Positions 26,701 to 38,700 of a stretch of 64,000 bases of DNA are shown one piece after another. The stretch's first letter is position 1. Each line of letters opens with the position of its first letter. The notes below the pieces were generated by a model. The model worked only from the letters and a program-made list of their open reading frames with translations. It was not told the origin of the DNA and made no database searches. The stretch is from Mactra quadrangularis (taxonomy: Eukaryota > Mollusca > Bivalvia > Venerida > Mactridae): positions 30,914,380 through 30,978,379 of the forward strand of contig CM046303.1 of assembly GCA_025267735.1 (NCBI GenBank), given 5' to 3'. Made by a program: the position numbers and the translations under genes.

Positions 26701-29700
26701 ATGCAGCAGTCTAATACTTTGCATATTGCTTCATCCCATAGTCCCATGTGGTGTAAAGCGATTTCATGCTCCTTGCTCATCTACTTCCTGTTTGTCGCAT
26801 ATTTTTTTATTTTGGCGGGGGTATCACTAGTTTTTCATTTTTTGAGAAATTTTATTATAATATTTTTCTTAAAGTGTAGTGTGCAAATACATTTTTGTTA
26901 TGATACTTGTACAAAGTGTATATTTACTTGGGGTTTGTTTTAGAGAATTAATGAAAGATAATTGGTAAGTTTATATGTTGCCCTTAAAATAATTATTGTC
27001 CAATGTATTACATTTTAAACCATTTACCTCATTGAACTGTGTGTACAATGTTTAATAGTGACTGTAGTGTCGTGTTCATTGTCAGAAACCAAAGGTACAT
27101 TTCTATGCTATGCTTCAAACTGCATTGTGGGATACTGAGGTTTAGTAAATCTTGTTTTTATGAATAATTAGTGAGGCATTTCTATTGGCTTCCATAGAAT
27201 TCCATCAAACAATTGAATAAAAAAAATTCAGTTTACATCCAAGTGATGGCTCACTATCTTGAAACTTTTTGTTTTTGAAGATATCAATTGAGTTTTTTTC
27301 AGTACTTTTATCTACTTCAATTAAAAAACTTTATCTGCTCTGCAAAGTGCATATATTAAGAAAGAGATTTTAAATGTTACTTTCCCACAGTGTCAGTCAA
27401 ACACAATAATGTCAAAATTGCTGTTTTTGTCTAGTTGTTATCTTATTACTTTAGCTACCACAAAGTGGTCTGTATGGTCTGAGTCTGCTAAAGATACTCT
27501 TAGTAAAGATAGTGGCTTTAATGGATAAGGACTGTGATGGATGCATTTAGTTTTGTTTCAACATAAATTAATATACTAGACTCATGTGATGATGTAATAT
27601 TGTGATAAATGCACCATTTTGTGAATTATATTGTGTTGTTGAAATTAGCTTACAATTAATTGGCTCACAGACCCTGTATAAACATAGGGTCTATGTTTGG
27701 CAGAAGTTTTATTAGTCTGCACTAAACGTGTCCACATCCTTTTTTGTTACACATAGTCAGATTAGGTTTGTGCTGATATATGGAGTATTGTGACGCACAT
27801 TTAAATTGTTTGTATGTTACACGGCTTCTATTGTCATTGTCTTGTGTCATTGCAATCTCCCTACAAGTTTTTTGTGTCATTTCCCTATGTAAAATAAAAT
27901 ACAACAACTAACCAAAACAACAAATTTTATTGCTATAAGGTGATGTAAAATGTAATGCAAGCTGATGTATCAGAGAGGGCAATCACTTGAGGTCCATGTG
28001 GGCAAATATATGAGCATTTCCTATTATAACACTCATTTGCCATTTGTGGGAAAACACACAATGTGATATTTCCAGCTGTGATCTACATGGGAATAACATC
28101 GGCAGTAATAATATTCCTTGTATAGAGGCAAACATGATAAGTTTTCATGTTCAGGTTTTAACTTGTGTATGCTTTACCAGTGGTCCACTTTGAAGTTTTG
28201 ATATCAAATGTTTTGCCTTGTTATGAAGTCTTTATAATATCATTCTTAAAAAAGAAAATCCTGTATAATGCAGTCATTTTACTTATCTCGACTATGTTGG
28301 GACCAACTAAAAATTGTTAGGATAAACTAAATTTTCTAAGGGAGATAATTCTGATTTCATCTGTAGCTCTATTTACTTTTGCAACGTGTTTAGTAAAGTT
28401 GAAAATCTTTTATTACAACTGTAATCCGGGTTTTTTCTCTGAAGCACAAACCCAGCACTGTAGATATGACTGTATCACAGAAGTCAATTAAAAATGTAGG
28501 GGGCATAACAGCTATGTTGTTTCACTGTTTTGTTGTGTGGTTATATATTGTTATGATATTGTTGAATGTTGTATTATATAACTATTGTATGTAGGGTAAA
28601 AAAGATAGAAGATATGTCATCTAGTGATGTAAATAATGGTAGACCAAGATCTATGAACTCAAGACCTAATTCTAGACATCAAAAATCACATAGAGTTGAA
28701 AGAGGGTAGGTAAACCTTATGTGTTTTTCATTGAAAGTCACTATCTGACGATATATTCATAAAATTTAAATAGCCTTAAAACCGTCAAGTCATTAAAATA
28801 TAACATGCATTAGATACGCTATAAAATTGTCAAAACATTTTGCTTTCTAAGTATGACTAAGTGCCCATTTCTTAAAATAAGTCTGGAGTGTTAGTCTTGA
28901 TATAGGGGCTTTAAGGAGCTACTTACTGGACATACTCATTCATTCTATACACAAATTATCTCTCATGGTACTAAATCTAGTTGTGTAAGAGTATTCTCTG
29001 CCTTGCACATTTTTGAAGCAACATTTATTGTGTTAGTTTTGTTCTAGTCTGAGCATAATTTATCCTTATGAAGCAGACAAACCCTTAAAAACCCCTAAAT
29101 TATCTATAGACAAGTTCTATGCAATTGTAGAATGCAGTACAACTGATCTATTGCTTATTACAACTGCAATATGACTGTTTTATAATTGTGACAAAATATT
29201 AGGGCAATTAAATTTAACTGCGAACCTTTTTTTTTCAAGACTAGCCATGAAGGTGTGACCAGCCTCTTATGTATACCATGTTAAAATGAATCCATAACCT
29301 TACATACTTTTTACTTCTAACTTAGATTATAAACTCATCTTCATATTTCTTTTACTTCAATTTCAGTTTTTTGACATATGTTTTTAGTTAATCAAAACAT
29401 TTTATTTTACTAGTATTTTATGTGTTGTTACTTGTATGTGTTTGTCCTTAGTATTTTTGAAACTATAAAATACTATTATAGACGATGAGTATTGAAATGG
29501 TACTCAATTCATTTCTGTTTTAAAATGTAACAAGTTTGTTTATACCTATTACTAATTATTTTTATGTTGGGTTTAATGCTGTAGCAACACATTGTATAAG
29601 TCATATAACGGCGGTCAGTCAACAAAAACTTTCGTCAGTGACTGACAACTGCCCTACATAATGAAAAAGCATTGGTAGGAGGGAGAATGGCCGTAGAAAT

Positions 29701-32700
29701 AATTTTATGACCAAGCTCCACTAAAGTATGCCTCGCCCAGGAAACAAACCCACGACCCCTTGATCAGTAGACTTGTTTGCTACCAACTCAGAACTGAGCT
29801 AGCCGGGGGGCTTGTTTTAAAATGTAACAAGTTTGTTTATACCCATCACTTATATAAAGTGACCAAGATACTGGCATAAAAAAATGAAATGATTTACAAA
29901 GTGAGCTTTGAGTGCCATGTTAATAATTATCGACTATAATGTATTCTATTCCATTGTTTTGGTGATGCCACTTATTTGTTTCATCTTGTTACAGTCAAAC
30001 AGGTATCCATTTACTGGACAGTAAAAAGCAATTTTAGATAGGGGCCAAATTTTTTTGGAGAGCAGATTCGTCTGGTGGAAAAGAAAACAAACATTTTCTA
30101 AATCTGATGAAGACTAAATCACATCTTGGATTTTTTTGGGGGGACAGATTTGTCTGTATGGAAAGAAAATGTTAGCTTTCTCTATCTTAAACGGACTAAA
30201 AGACATTAATTAAATAAAACTTAGGGGTGCGGGGTTGGGGCTAGACTTGTTCATATAGGCATGGCTAATAGCATGTTTGACTTTAAATATTTGTTCTTTA
30301 TTTCTTCAATTGTTGTTGTTTTATGTTGTAAGTATGACTATTTTGATGGATCATTCAGAAACACATGGCAAGATATGTTAATATTACATAGGTAAGACTT
30401 GTAATGTATGTAAGCATGACCTATCATTAAACATTTTTTAACAACTATTGTGTATTCCTTTTGAATTCATGCTTTGCTTGCATGTTAATCTTTGCTTTTT
30501 TGCCCTTGCTTATGACCATTGTAGTTGATTGTAATGTGGTGACTGTAGGTGACTATATAGTCACTTTCAACAGCCTTGCTGTTGGGTTAACCCTTTAGAG
30601 ACAAAGCAGAGTGTCTCGCCTACCACCCAGGAGAACCAGGTTTGATTCCCAGTCAGGGTGTACGGTTTTTATTTCCCCAATTTACTTTAATGGTGTCAGA
30701 AGTTTTTGATGAACTCATGCAAGGCCTCTGCATGGATGGTTCGTTTACTGAGAGCCAGACAAGCTCTCTGGAAAGTAAAGAGGGGAAGAGTGTGGTGATC
30801 ATAGTTGACTTCCAACAGCCTTGCTGTTGGGTTAACCCTTTAGGGACAAGGTTGAGTGTCTTGCCTACCACCCAGGAGAACCAGGTTCGATTCCCAGTCA
30901 GACATATGGTTTTTATTCTCCCAATTTACTTTAGTTATATTTTTTATTGAGATTTACAATTATATTGTCCAATTCTCTGATCAGTGTCAGTAATGATGAA
31001 TTGGTAGCAGATGTATAATACGGCACTTGTACCTTGCCTTCAAACTAGCTTTTGTGGTGACATGGTAGAGTTGTGCTTACAAGTCAGAAAGTTGTAGATT
31101 TGAGTCCAGGTTGAACCATGGATTTTTATCTAGTTTACATATTGTAACTAGTCTTTGTTCATTTTCCTATAGTTTGTCTGGTTGGCACACTAGACCCAAG
31201 GTTAACTACTGCATGCACAGGCCATGAAATATAAGTTAAATTCCAGTTAAATACCCATGAAAAGAGCAAAAGCCATTAAATTATAGCATTAATTCTCGTA
31301 TCAATTTATTTAATAGGTTCCGCTAAGTTAATGGGGACCAGTTTAAAATACCATGAAATACATGTTGTATGACCATGAAAAGTACCATTAAACTTGTGAA
31401 TCTGAACCTCAAAAAATTAATGCCCTTTAAAAAACCCTGAAATTCTGCATTTGTAAATTTTAACAGTCATATTCATGGCCCTTAATTTTATTTAATTCCC
31501 ATGAATTATTTTTCTTAGATAGGCAAAACTGTTAATGGCCATAACATTCAAACTGATGGCCATTAAAAGGCAGCTGATTGGTAAAAATTTCAAGTTTTGA
31601 TTTAGAAGACCATTAAATTTCATTATAATGGCCATAAATTAAATTTTTGCCATTAAATAGCAATGAAAATAAAATTGTCCCATTTTAAATGCCATTAATT
31701 TAATTAGTCATTTTTAAAGTAGAGTAGTTTAAGTCATTAAAATACAGTCATTCACCTTTTAAGTGCCATGAAAGAATGCTTGCACAGATGATCATGATCC
31801 ATGTATATGCTACCTTTCAACTGGTGTTATTTTGTTCTTGAAGAGTCCAGGAACAAAATAGCTACAGCTTGATGTTGTGCCATATATTAACTTGATGTTT
31901 TGATATTAATGTGCTTAAAAATTGTCTTTCACAATTTAAACCAAAGTGTTTAAACCTATGCAAATACTCTCTTAGATGATGTAAACTACAAGTTTTAACT
32001 CACACAGTACTGACAATGTCCATCATGAACTGTTCATGAACTGGTCATGAATCAGAATGTACCTACAAACTGTATGCATGTTTCGTTCATATACATAAAC
32101 GAGAATAGTGAATCATCAAGTAGCTGATATAAAACAGCAGGAGAGCCGCCCAGCTAGCTCAGTTGGTAGCAAAGTCTACTGATAGAGGGGTAGAAGGTCC
32201 GATTCCCGGGCAGGGAAACTTTAGTGGAGCTTGATCATGAAATTATTTCTACAGCCATTCTCCCTCCTACCAATGATTTTCAATTATGTAGGGCAGTTGT
32301 CAGTCACTGATGAAAGTATGCACTTAGTAGTTGGTTAACACCTAAATCCAGAAATTTAGCCTTTCCAATAGGAGTCAGTAGGTTTACTGACCACCATTAT
32401 ATGACCTATACAATATGTTGCTACAGCTTTAAATGAAACAAAAAAACTAAAACAGCAGGATAATCTATCCATTGTCAAGTAGTAGTATGATCCTTAAAAA
32501 CATTACTTAAAGGCCTAAAGTTTCGTTTATCCTTAATTCAGGGGAGACTACTGTGGATTAACTTAATGAATATACTGACTTTTATCCCAATCTTTAAAAA
32601 TTCAAAGATGGCTGAAAGCAAAAAAGTGCTATACCGCCTATTTCAAAAAAGAAGATTTTTACATAAAGTTGAATAGTTATAAGGCATCTATTGTCACCAT

Positions 32701-35700
32701 CAACTTATAAAAGATGCAAAGACAATAATATGGAAATCTTTGATTTGATTTAAAAAATCTGCAGCATGACAAAAACTGGTAAGTACAAGTGTACATATTT
32801 TCGGATAACAATTTTTGGACAACCATATTGCTTTCATGAACTGTTCTTGTGATGGGATGTTTGAATCTGTATGTCTTTGTGGTAGCTGGTTTTTTTTCAT
32901 TTTGCATTACTTGCAATCAAGAGCTGTAGTTCAAGATTTAACATTGAAAATCAGTATGTTCTCTACAGCTTATTCATAATTAATGTCATAAAGACAAAAT
33001 ATAAATACACACTGATATAAATTTGGTGAATATTATCATTTTATAACTTTCAATTCATCAATTTACATGTGAATGTGATCAACCTTGTTATGTTTGTTGT
33101 TTAAGATGCAAGACCAAAATATACATTGTCAGTTAAAACAGTTTCCTTCTGGATTCTCCCCTTGTTTATGGTAAAGGAATGGGAATGCAACCATTCTTAT
33201 TATTTCTTCAATGTCAAGTCAGGAGTCTTCATATACTGTAATTAGGACATAACTAGGGGATGAGACAGTCATCCCAGGGATGGATCAAAGATTTTTTTCA
33301 GGGGGGGGGGGTGTCTGAACTTTTCTACTGGGGGTCTGAACCTATTTAGGGGAGTCCCAACTCTTCTAAGGGGGGGGGGTTCAAACTTTCCAACTGCATT
33401 AACATTATGCATTATTTGCAGAAATATTTACTGTTCTACAGGGTGAGGCTCTAAGCTGAGCTAGAGCAGTCTACTAGACAGGTGGCATCTGTGAGTGTGA
33501 CTGGTATCTGGTTCCACTCACGTATGGTGCATGGGTAGAACAAACTGTAGATGCTGCTGTGGCTTGCTGTAACCTTGATCTTCCTCTGGGTCTGGTGTCG
33601 CCACTTTGGAGGATGGGTTCTGGATCTATGTCTACCAGTTTGTTCTAGATCTTGTAAAGTAGGCCTCTTCTTATCTCCTGTACAGGTTGCCAAGCAAGAT
33701 CCTTTAGCATACACACAGCCTGGAGTTCTGTCCCAGTAGTTGTTGCAGACAAACCTTGCTCCTCTTCTGATGGATGGTGTTGATTCCAAGCATTTCATTA
33801 TTTCCAGATCTTTTTTCTTAATTTCTTTTGCAAAATTTTAATGGGCATCAATAAGAAGTCATTAAAAACCACTGAATCCTGTTTATTGTATTTTAATGGC
33901 ACCATGAAAAACTAGTAAAACCCATTTAATGGCATAAGAATACCATTAAAAAAAGTAATGGCTCTTATCCTTTAACCTGTTAAAGGGATTTTCATGCCAT
34001 CATTTCATGCCATTTTTATGGCCCATTAATAATGTACCCATTAATAATTATTCATGGTTTTTTTCTAGCCATTACTTTTATTTAATGGTATGTTTAATGG
34101 CTTAATTTCATGGCACTTAAAACGCAGCATTTTTTTTTCATGGTACATTTCATGGTCCTTAAAATGATTGTTTTAACAGCTTGTTTTAATGGGATTTTAA
34201 AAGGCTGAAGTAATGGATTTTTAATAATGCCATTAAAAATGGCCATTAAAAATGGCCATTAACAGGTTAAAGGTTAAGAGGTTTTTTTAATGGCATAGCA
34301 TGAAAACATCGTGAAAACTGTGTTAAAATATTAATGGTATTTTCATGGCCTATTTAATGGTTGATGCGTGCAGTAGTGGTTACCATATTTTGCATGAACC
34401 ATCTATCTAGTGGTCTGTGACATGGACTATTCAAAATTTTTCCCTGAGTCAAACTTGACCCAACACCAAGGGTCATCAGTTTTGAATGAATATGATAAGG
34501 GACATCTTAAAAATGTTTTAATTCACTTTAGTTTTGCCCAAGGACCCTTTATATAATATTATAGGGTCCATGTTTTGCCTGATCTGATATATACCTTAGC
34601 AATTATATATTTTAATTCATACATGCTTTTATATGATTATAACAATTCATGTTGCTATTTTTAAAATCTTGTATTCTGTACCCAATATTAGTTATACCTT
34701 TAACCCATTTGCAGTCAACAATTTGTTATTTTGCAATTTACCCCCCATGTCAAAATTGCTGTCCATGGACTTAAATGGCCTTGAATGTCAATTTACTAAA
34801 AGTAAGACCCCCTCCCACTATTCACCTTATATATGTGCACCTACACCATTAAAAGATACCTCAGACTTGTGTTTACTGTAATGATTTGAGGTTTATGGTT
34901 TTAAATAGGAAAAACAATACTTTAAGTCCTTTTTATATGCATTTTGATTTAGTACTTATTATGACATGATTGCATGAAATAATGATATTCATCCTTACAT
35001 TGCATGAAAGCATGTGATTTGATTGCATGATCAGATTCATTAAAATTATCAGTTTTTATCAACCAGAGGATTGTATCATTGAAATAGTCTGGATCATCCA
35101 GAGGATTGTATCATTGAAATTTTTAGTCGGTATTATTCAGAGGATTGATGTGTGGATTGCATGGGTGTTTTCTGGTATGGTCATCTTTTGAAATAAAGCT
35201 TGTTGCAAATGGATGAATTCAGTTATTCACAATCACAAATAGTCTAAGACTATAGTTATGGTGCCGTAAATCTAGACACTGCCTTCATAAAAAGGCTTTT
35301 TTAGGAATTTCAGGTTACTGTTATTATGTATCCAGTTTAATATTTTACAATGTGATAAGGCTTTCCCCATTGCACATAATTCAATGGGTTCATATTTATG
35401 ATGTATATTATATAATGTAGATTTTTGTGATAGAATCTTTAGATTTGAACATTTTTTATGCTTTTCTGTATCTCATATGTACTTGCACTAGTTTTTTGTA
35501 GATTTTGATTAAAATATTGCATAATGGCTGTAATGATATATAAAGATGCCAATTGCATTCTTTGTCTTCAGTGAGGCAAGATTCTACACATGTTTTGTAT
35601 GAAAAATAGTGTTTCTTCATTTAATGAAAGCAATTTTCAAATCACTGTACACACAGATAATTGATAAGGTATACATGAATACAGAAACTGGCTCATTGTG

Positions 35701-38700
35701 TGAAAAAAAGAGAGATGCTAACAGAGGATGGCAGTCTAATTAAGGTTCTAGTGCATCCCCAGAATGATGGGGAATATTGGCCTTTTACGGCTGTTGAGAC
35801 AGAACGATAATCCAATCTAAAACAAAATTGTCATTTCCAAACAATGAACACTGTCTAGATCTTGATTTTTTTCAGGTTTTGTATGGTTTGGAATTCAACA
35901 TGTTAACGTTACAGTTTAGTCATGAAATCGACATATAATTTTTTTATGCAAACATACATATTGATGGATCAGCGAAAAACTAGTTTCATCCTTTTATAGT
36001 AAGACTAGATTTGTGCTAACCCTTTGCTACATTATACAAATTAACTGAAAAGTAAAATAATCATACATAAAAAAAGAAAAATGTACAAAAACATGGAATA
36101 CACATGGCAGACTATACTAAAGGTATATTTAAATGATACAAGATCCTGATTAGTGCACCATGTTATGATACATAATAAATTCAACAGTTTATTTGTCATA
36201 TTTTTCAGTCAAACTGCTCCAGTAGATAAAGTATTGTTTCTAAAAGGAAGAGCTACAGGACGTAATTTAGAAGTGTCAACATTGATAACAAGTGAAGGTG
36301 GACATATACGATTCTGGTGTTTATATGGTGCTAGAAATGAAATGGGTTAGTTTACTTTCAATAATTCAAGGCCACAATAAATAATTTCAATGTTTATGTA
36401 CATAATCCCTGGCCAATTGCAGCTGGGAGATTTCTAAAAGCTGTATTGTAGGTAATATGCAGATTGGCTTGGCAGGAGACTTGTTTGCTAATATTCACTT
36501 AGCATGTCCATGTATGTACAATAATAGTATTACTTGTCAGCAAGTTTTTTAGCCAGACCTTGTTACTAGCTGTATTGTTACCTCTTCTGGTGTTCAAGGC
36601 AGATCTTGTTAGAAGGTTTCTGTGGCGTTCTGAATGTGTATATTGGTGTTTTACCAAAATTTATTAAATCAATGATGAGGATTATACCTAAGATGAGTCT
36701 TATATCATTTATCTTATGTAGTAGTGGAAAAGCTCAGCTGAAAACATCAGACTAATGAGGATTTTATATTCCCCTAAACATTTTGATAAGTCGGCAAAAA
36801 CAAGTCTAAACTACATGCCAATAAGGAATGATGTGAACTAGTTTGGTAATGACCAACTGAATTTTGATATTATTCATATTTGTCAAGATTATGTACAGTT
36901 TCTAGTGAATATATTTACAGGATATTTTTATGCTCCTGATACTACAGATGAATCAGTTCTTGGTATGTGTACAAATAATAACAATAGTTTATTAGTTACT
37001 GGTGATACTCAGGGAAATATTAAAGTATGGGATATAATGTCTTATTGTATCAAGTTCCAGGAGAGAGGGGTAAGTAACTGTTGATATTTTGTATTTATTG
37101 TATTCACAAAAAACGTTAAAACATGACAGTAAATTTCTGCTATAAAGACCACAGTGGTTGTTGCATTATCATGTATTTTTTGTTGATTTTTAAATATCGA
37201 ATACTTAATTTAAGTTTTGCTGATATACAGTCTTTTTTTCTCGATTAATGGCAATGATATTAAAAAGACAGTCACTTGTTCAAAGTGTAATATTCATTAA
37301 ATGCATTTACTTATAAAAGTTAACCTGGATCCCTAGCAAATTCAAATTGTAAATACATGTAAATTTCAAATCTAGTTTCCTGAAGGAGGTACAGGTTCCT
37401 TAATATCTATCCCAGTTCTCACTGGGATGATTATACCCTTTCATTGGTGAAACGCCCCAAGAGTTACAAAGCAATTTAGATCTATTACATACATATTGTC
37501 AAAAATGGGGGTTGGAAGTTAATACAACAAAAACAAAAATTGTGGTTTTTCGAAAAAGGGGTAGGGTATTAATAGATGAAAAATGGACTTATAATGGACA
37601 AGATATTGAAGTTGTTGATTGTTTTAACTATCTAGGAACGTTATTTAATTACACCGGGACGTTTCACCTGAACCAGCATTATATAGCAGGCAAAGCTCTT
37701 AAAGCATTAAATGTATTGTTATTTAATTGTAATAAGTTTAAATTAAAACCGAAGCTTTTATGTCAGTTGTTTGATTCATTCGTTGGATCGATCCTAGAAT
37801 ATTCCTCTGAAGTTTGGGGTTTTGACAAATGTAAAGAATTAGAAAGAATACACCTTAAATTTTGTAAACGTATTTTAAATGTTCGTAAATCGACATCATC
37901 TACTGCTGTTTATGGTGAACTGGGTAGATACCCTTTATACATCAACAGATATGTAAAATTCTAAAATACTGGTTTAAAGTTCTGCAATCTGACAATATTA
38001 TTACGCTTCATGTTTATCAACAGTCTTTGCAGAATTTTAACAATGGTGCTAGAAACTGGATTTTTTATCTGAAAAAAATGTTGAATAATTATGGCTTTCA
38101 TTATGTCTGGGAAAACCCACTTTCTATAAATCATAATTCCTTCATAACTATTTTTAAACAACGCATTATTGATAATTTTATACAGGATTGGGGTTCTACA
38201 AAGGAACAAAGCAATGCATTATTATTGTATAATAATTGTAAAACTGTTATTGAATATGAAGAATATCTAGACATTTTACCGTTTGATTTGCGATATTTGA
38301 TTACCAGATTAAGAACATCAGCTCATTCTCTTAGAATACAAACTGGAAGATACTCGCGTAATAACATACCTAGAAACGAAAGATATTGTCAGATATGTAA
38401 CATTTTAGATATAGAGGATGAATACCATTTTGTTATAACCTGTCCTGCATACTCGAACATTCGTAAAACTTATATTAAACCATATTTCTTAAATAGACCT
38501 TGCATGATGAAATTTATCGAACTTATCCAATCGCATAATAAAGATATTTTATTAAACCTCGCACTATACTGTAAAAAAGCAATTTTCATTAGGAACAATA
38601 TATTAAGTCCTCTTGGTTAAATTTACATGTATGTATTCTAATATATTCTCCTATCATTTCCCAAATATTGATATAACTGTTTACATATGCTTGTAAATGT

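Larger units (their letters stand above)
31200..34382. mobile_element. 3.2-kb fold-back transposon-like element with 5-bp target duplication
   Basis: The ends are inverted repeats (actactgcatgcac at 31205, gcgtgcagtagt ending at 34377), flanked by ggtta on both sides. The outer 500-600 bp at each end consist almost wholly of degenerate ccattaaa, ttaatggc, ccatgaaa and ttcatggc words in both orientations, so the arms can fold on each other. The middle holds later insertions: a SINE (32143-32447), a LINE scrap (33451-33798) and a MITE end (33283-33430). I see no transposase, so it looks non-autonomous. The class is unassigned. Confidence 0.72.

Noticed and set aside
26623..26943. Cys/Arg-rich open frames
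   Set aside because: Lie in the ATACCCCC MITE; the same frames appear in the inverted copy at 58340-58570, so they are repeat-derived.
29994..30001. 8-nt exon-like piece tcaaacag between cag and gtatcc
   Set aside because: Including it breaks the phase between exons 13 and 14; its likeness to the start of exon 14 is probably chance.
30332..30391. Longer version of the 33-nt microexon using the upstream taag acceptor
   Set aside because: In the required phase it runs into a TAA stop.
30642..30950. 102-codon open frame
   Set aside because: Falls inside the duplicated tRNA-like unit; no domain and it ends in AT-rich sequence.
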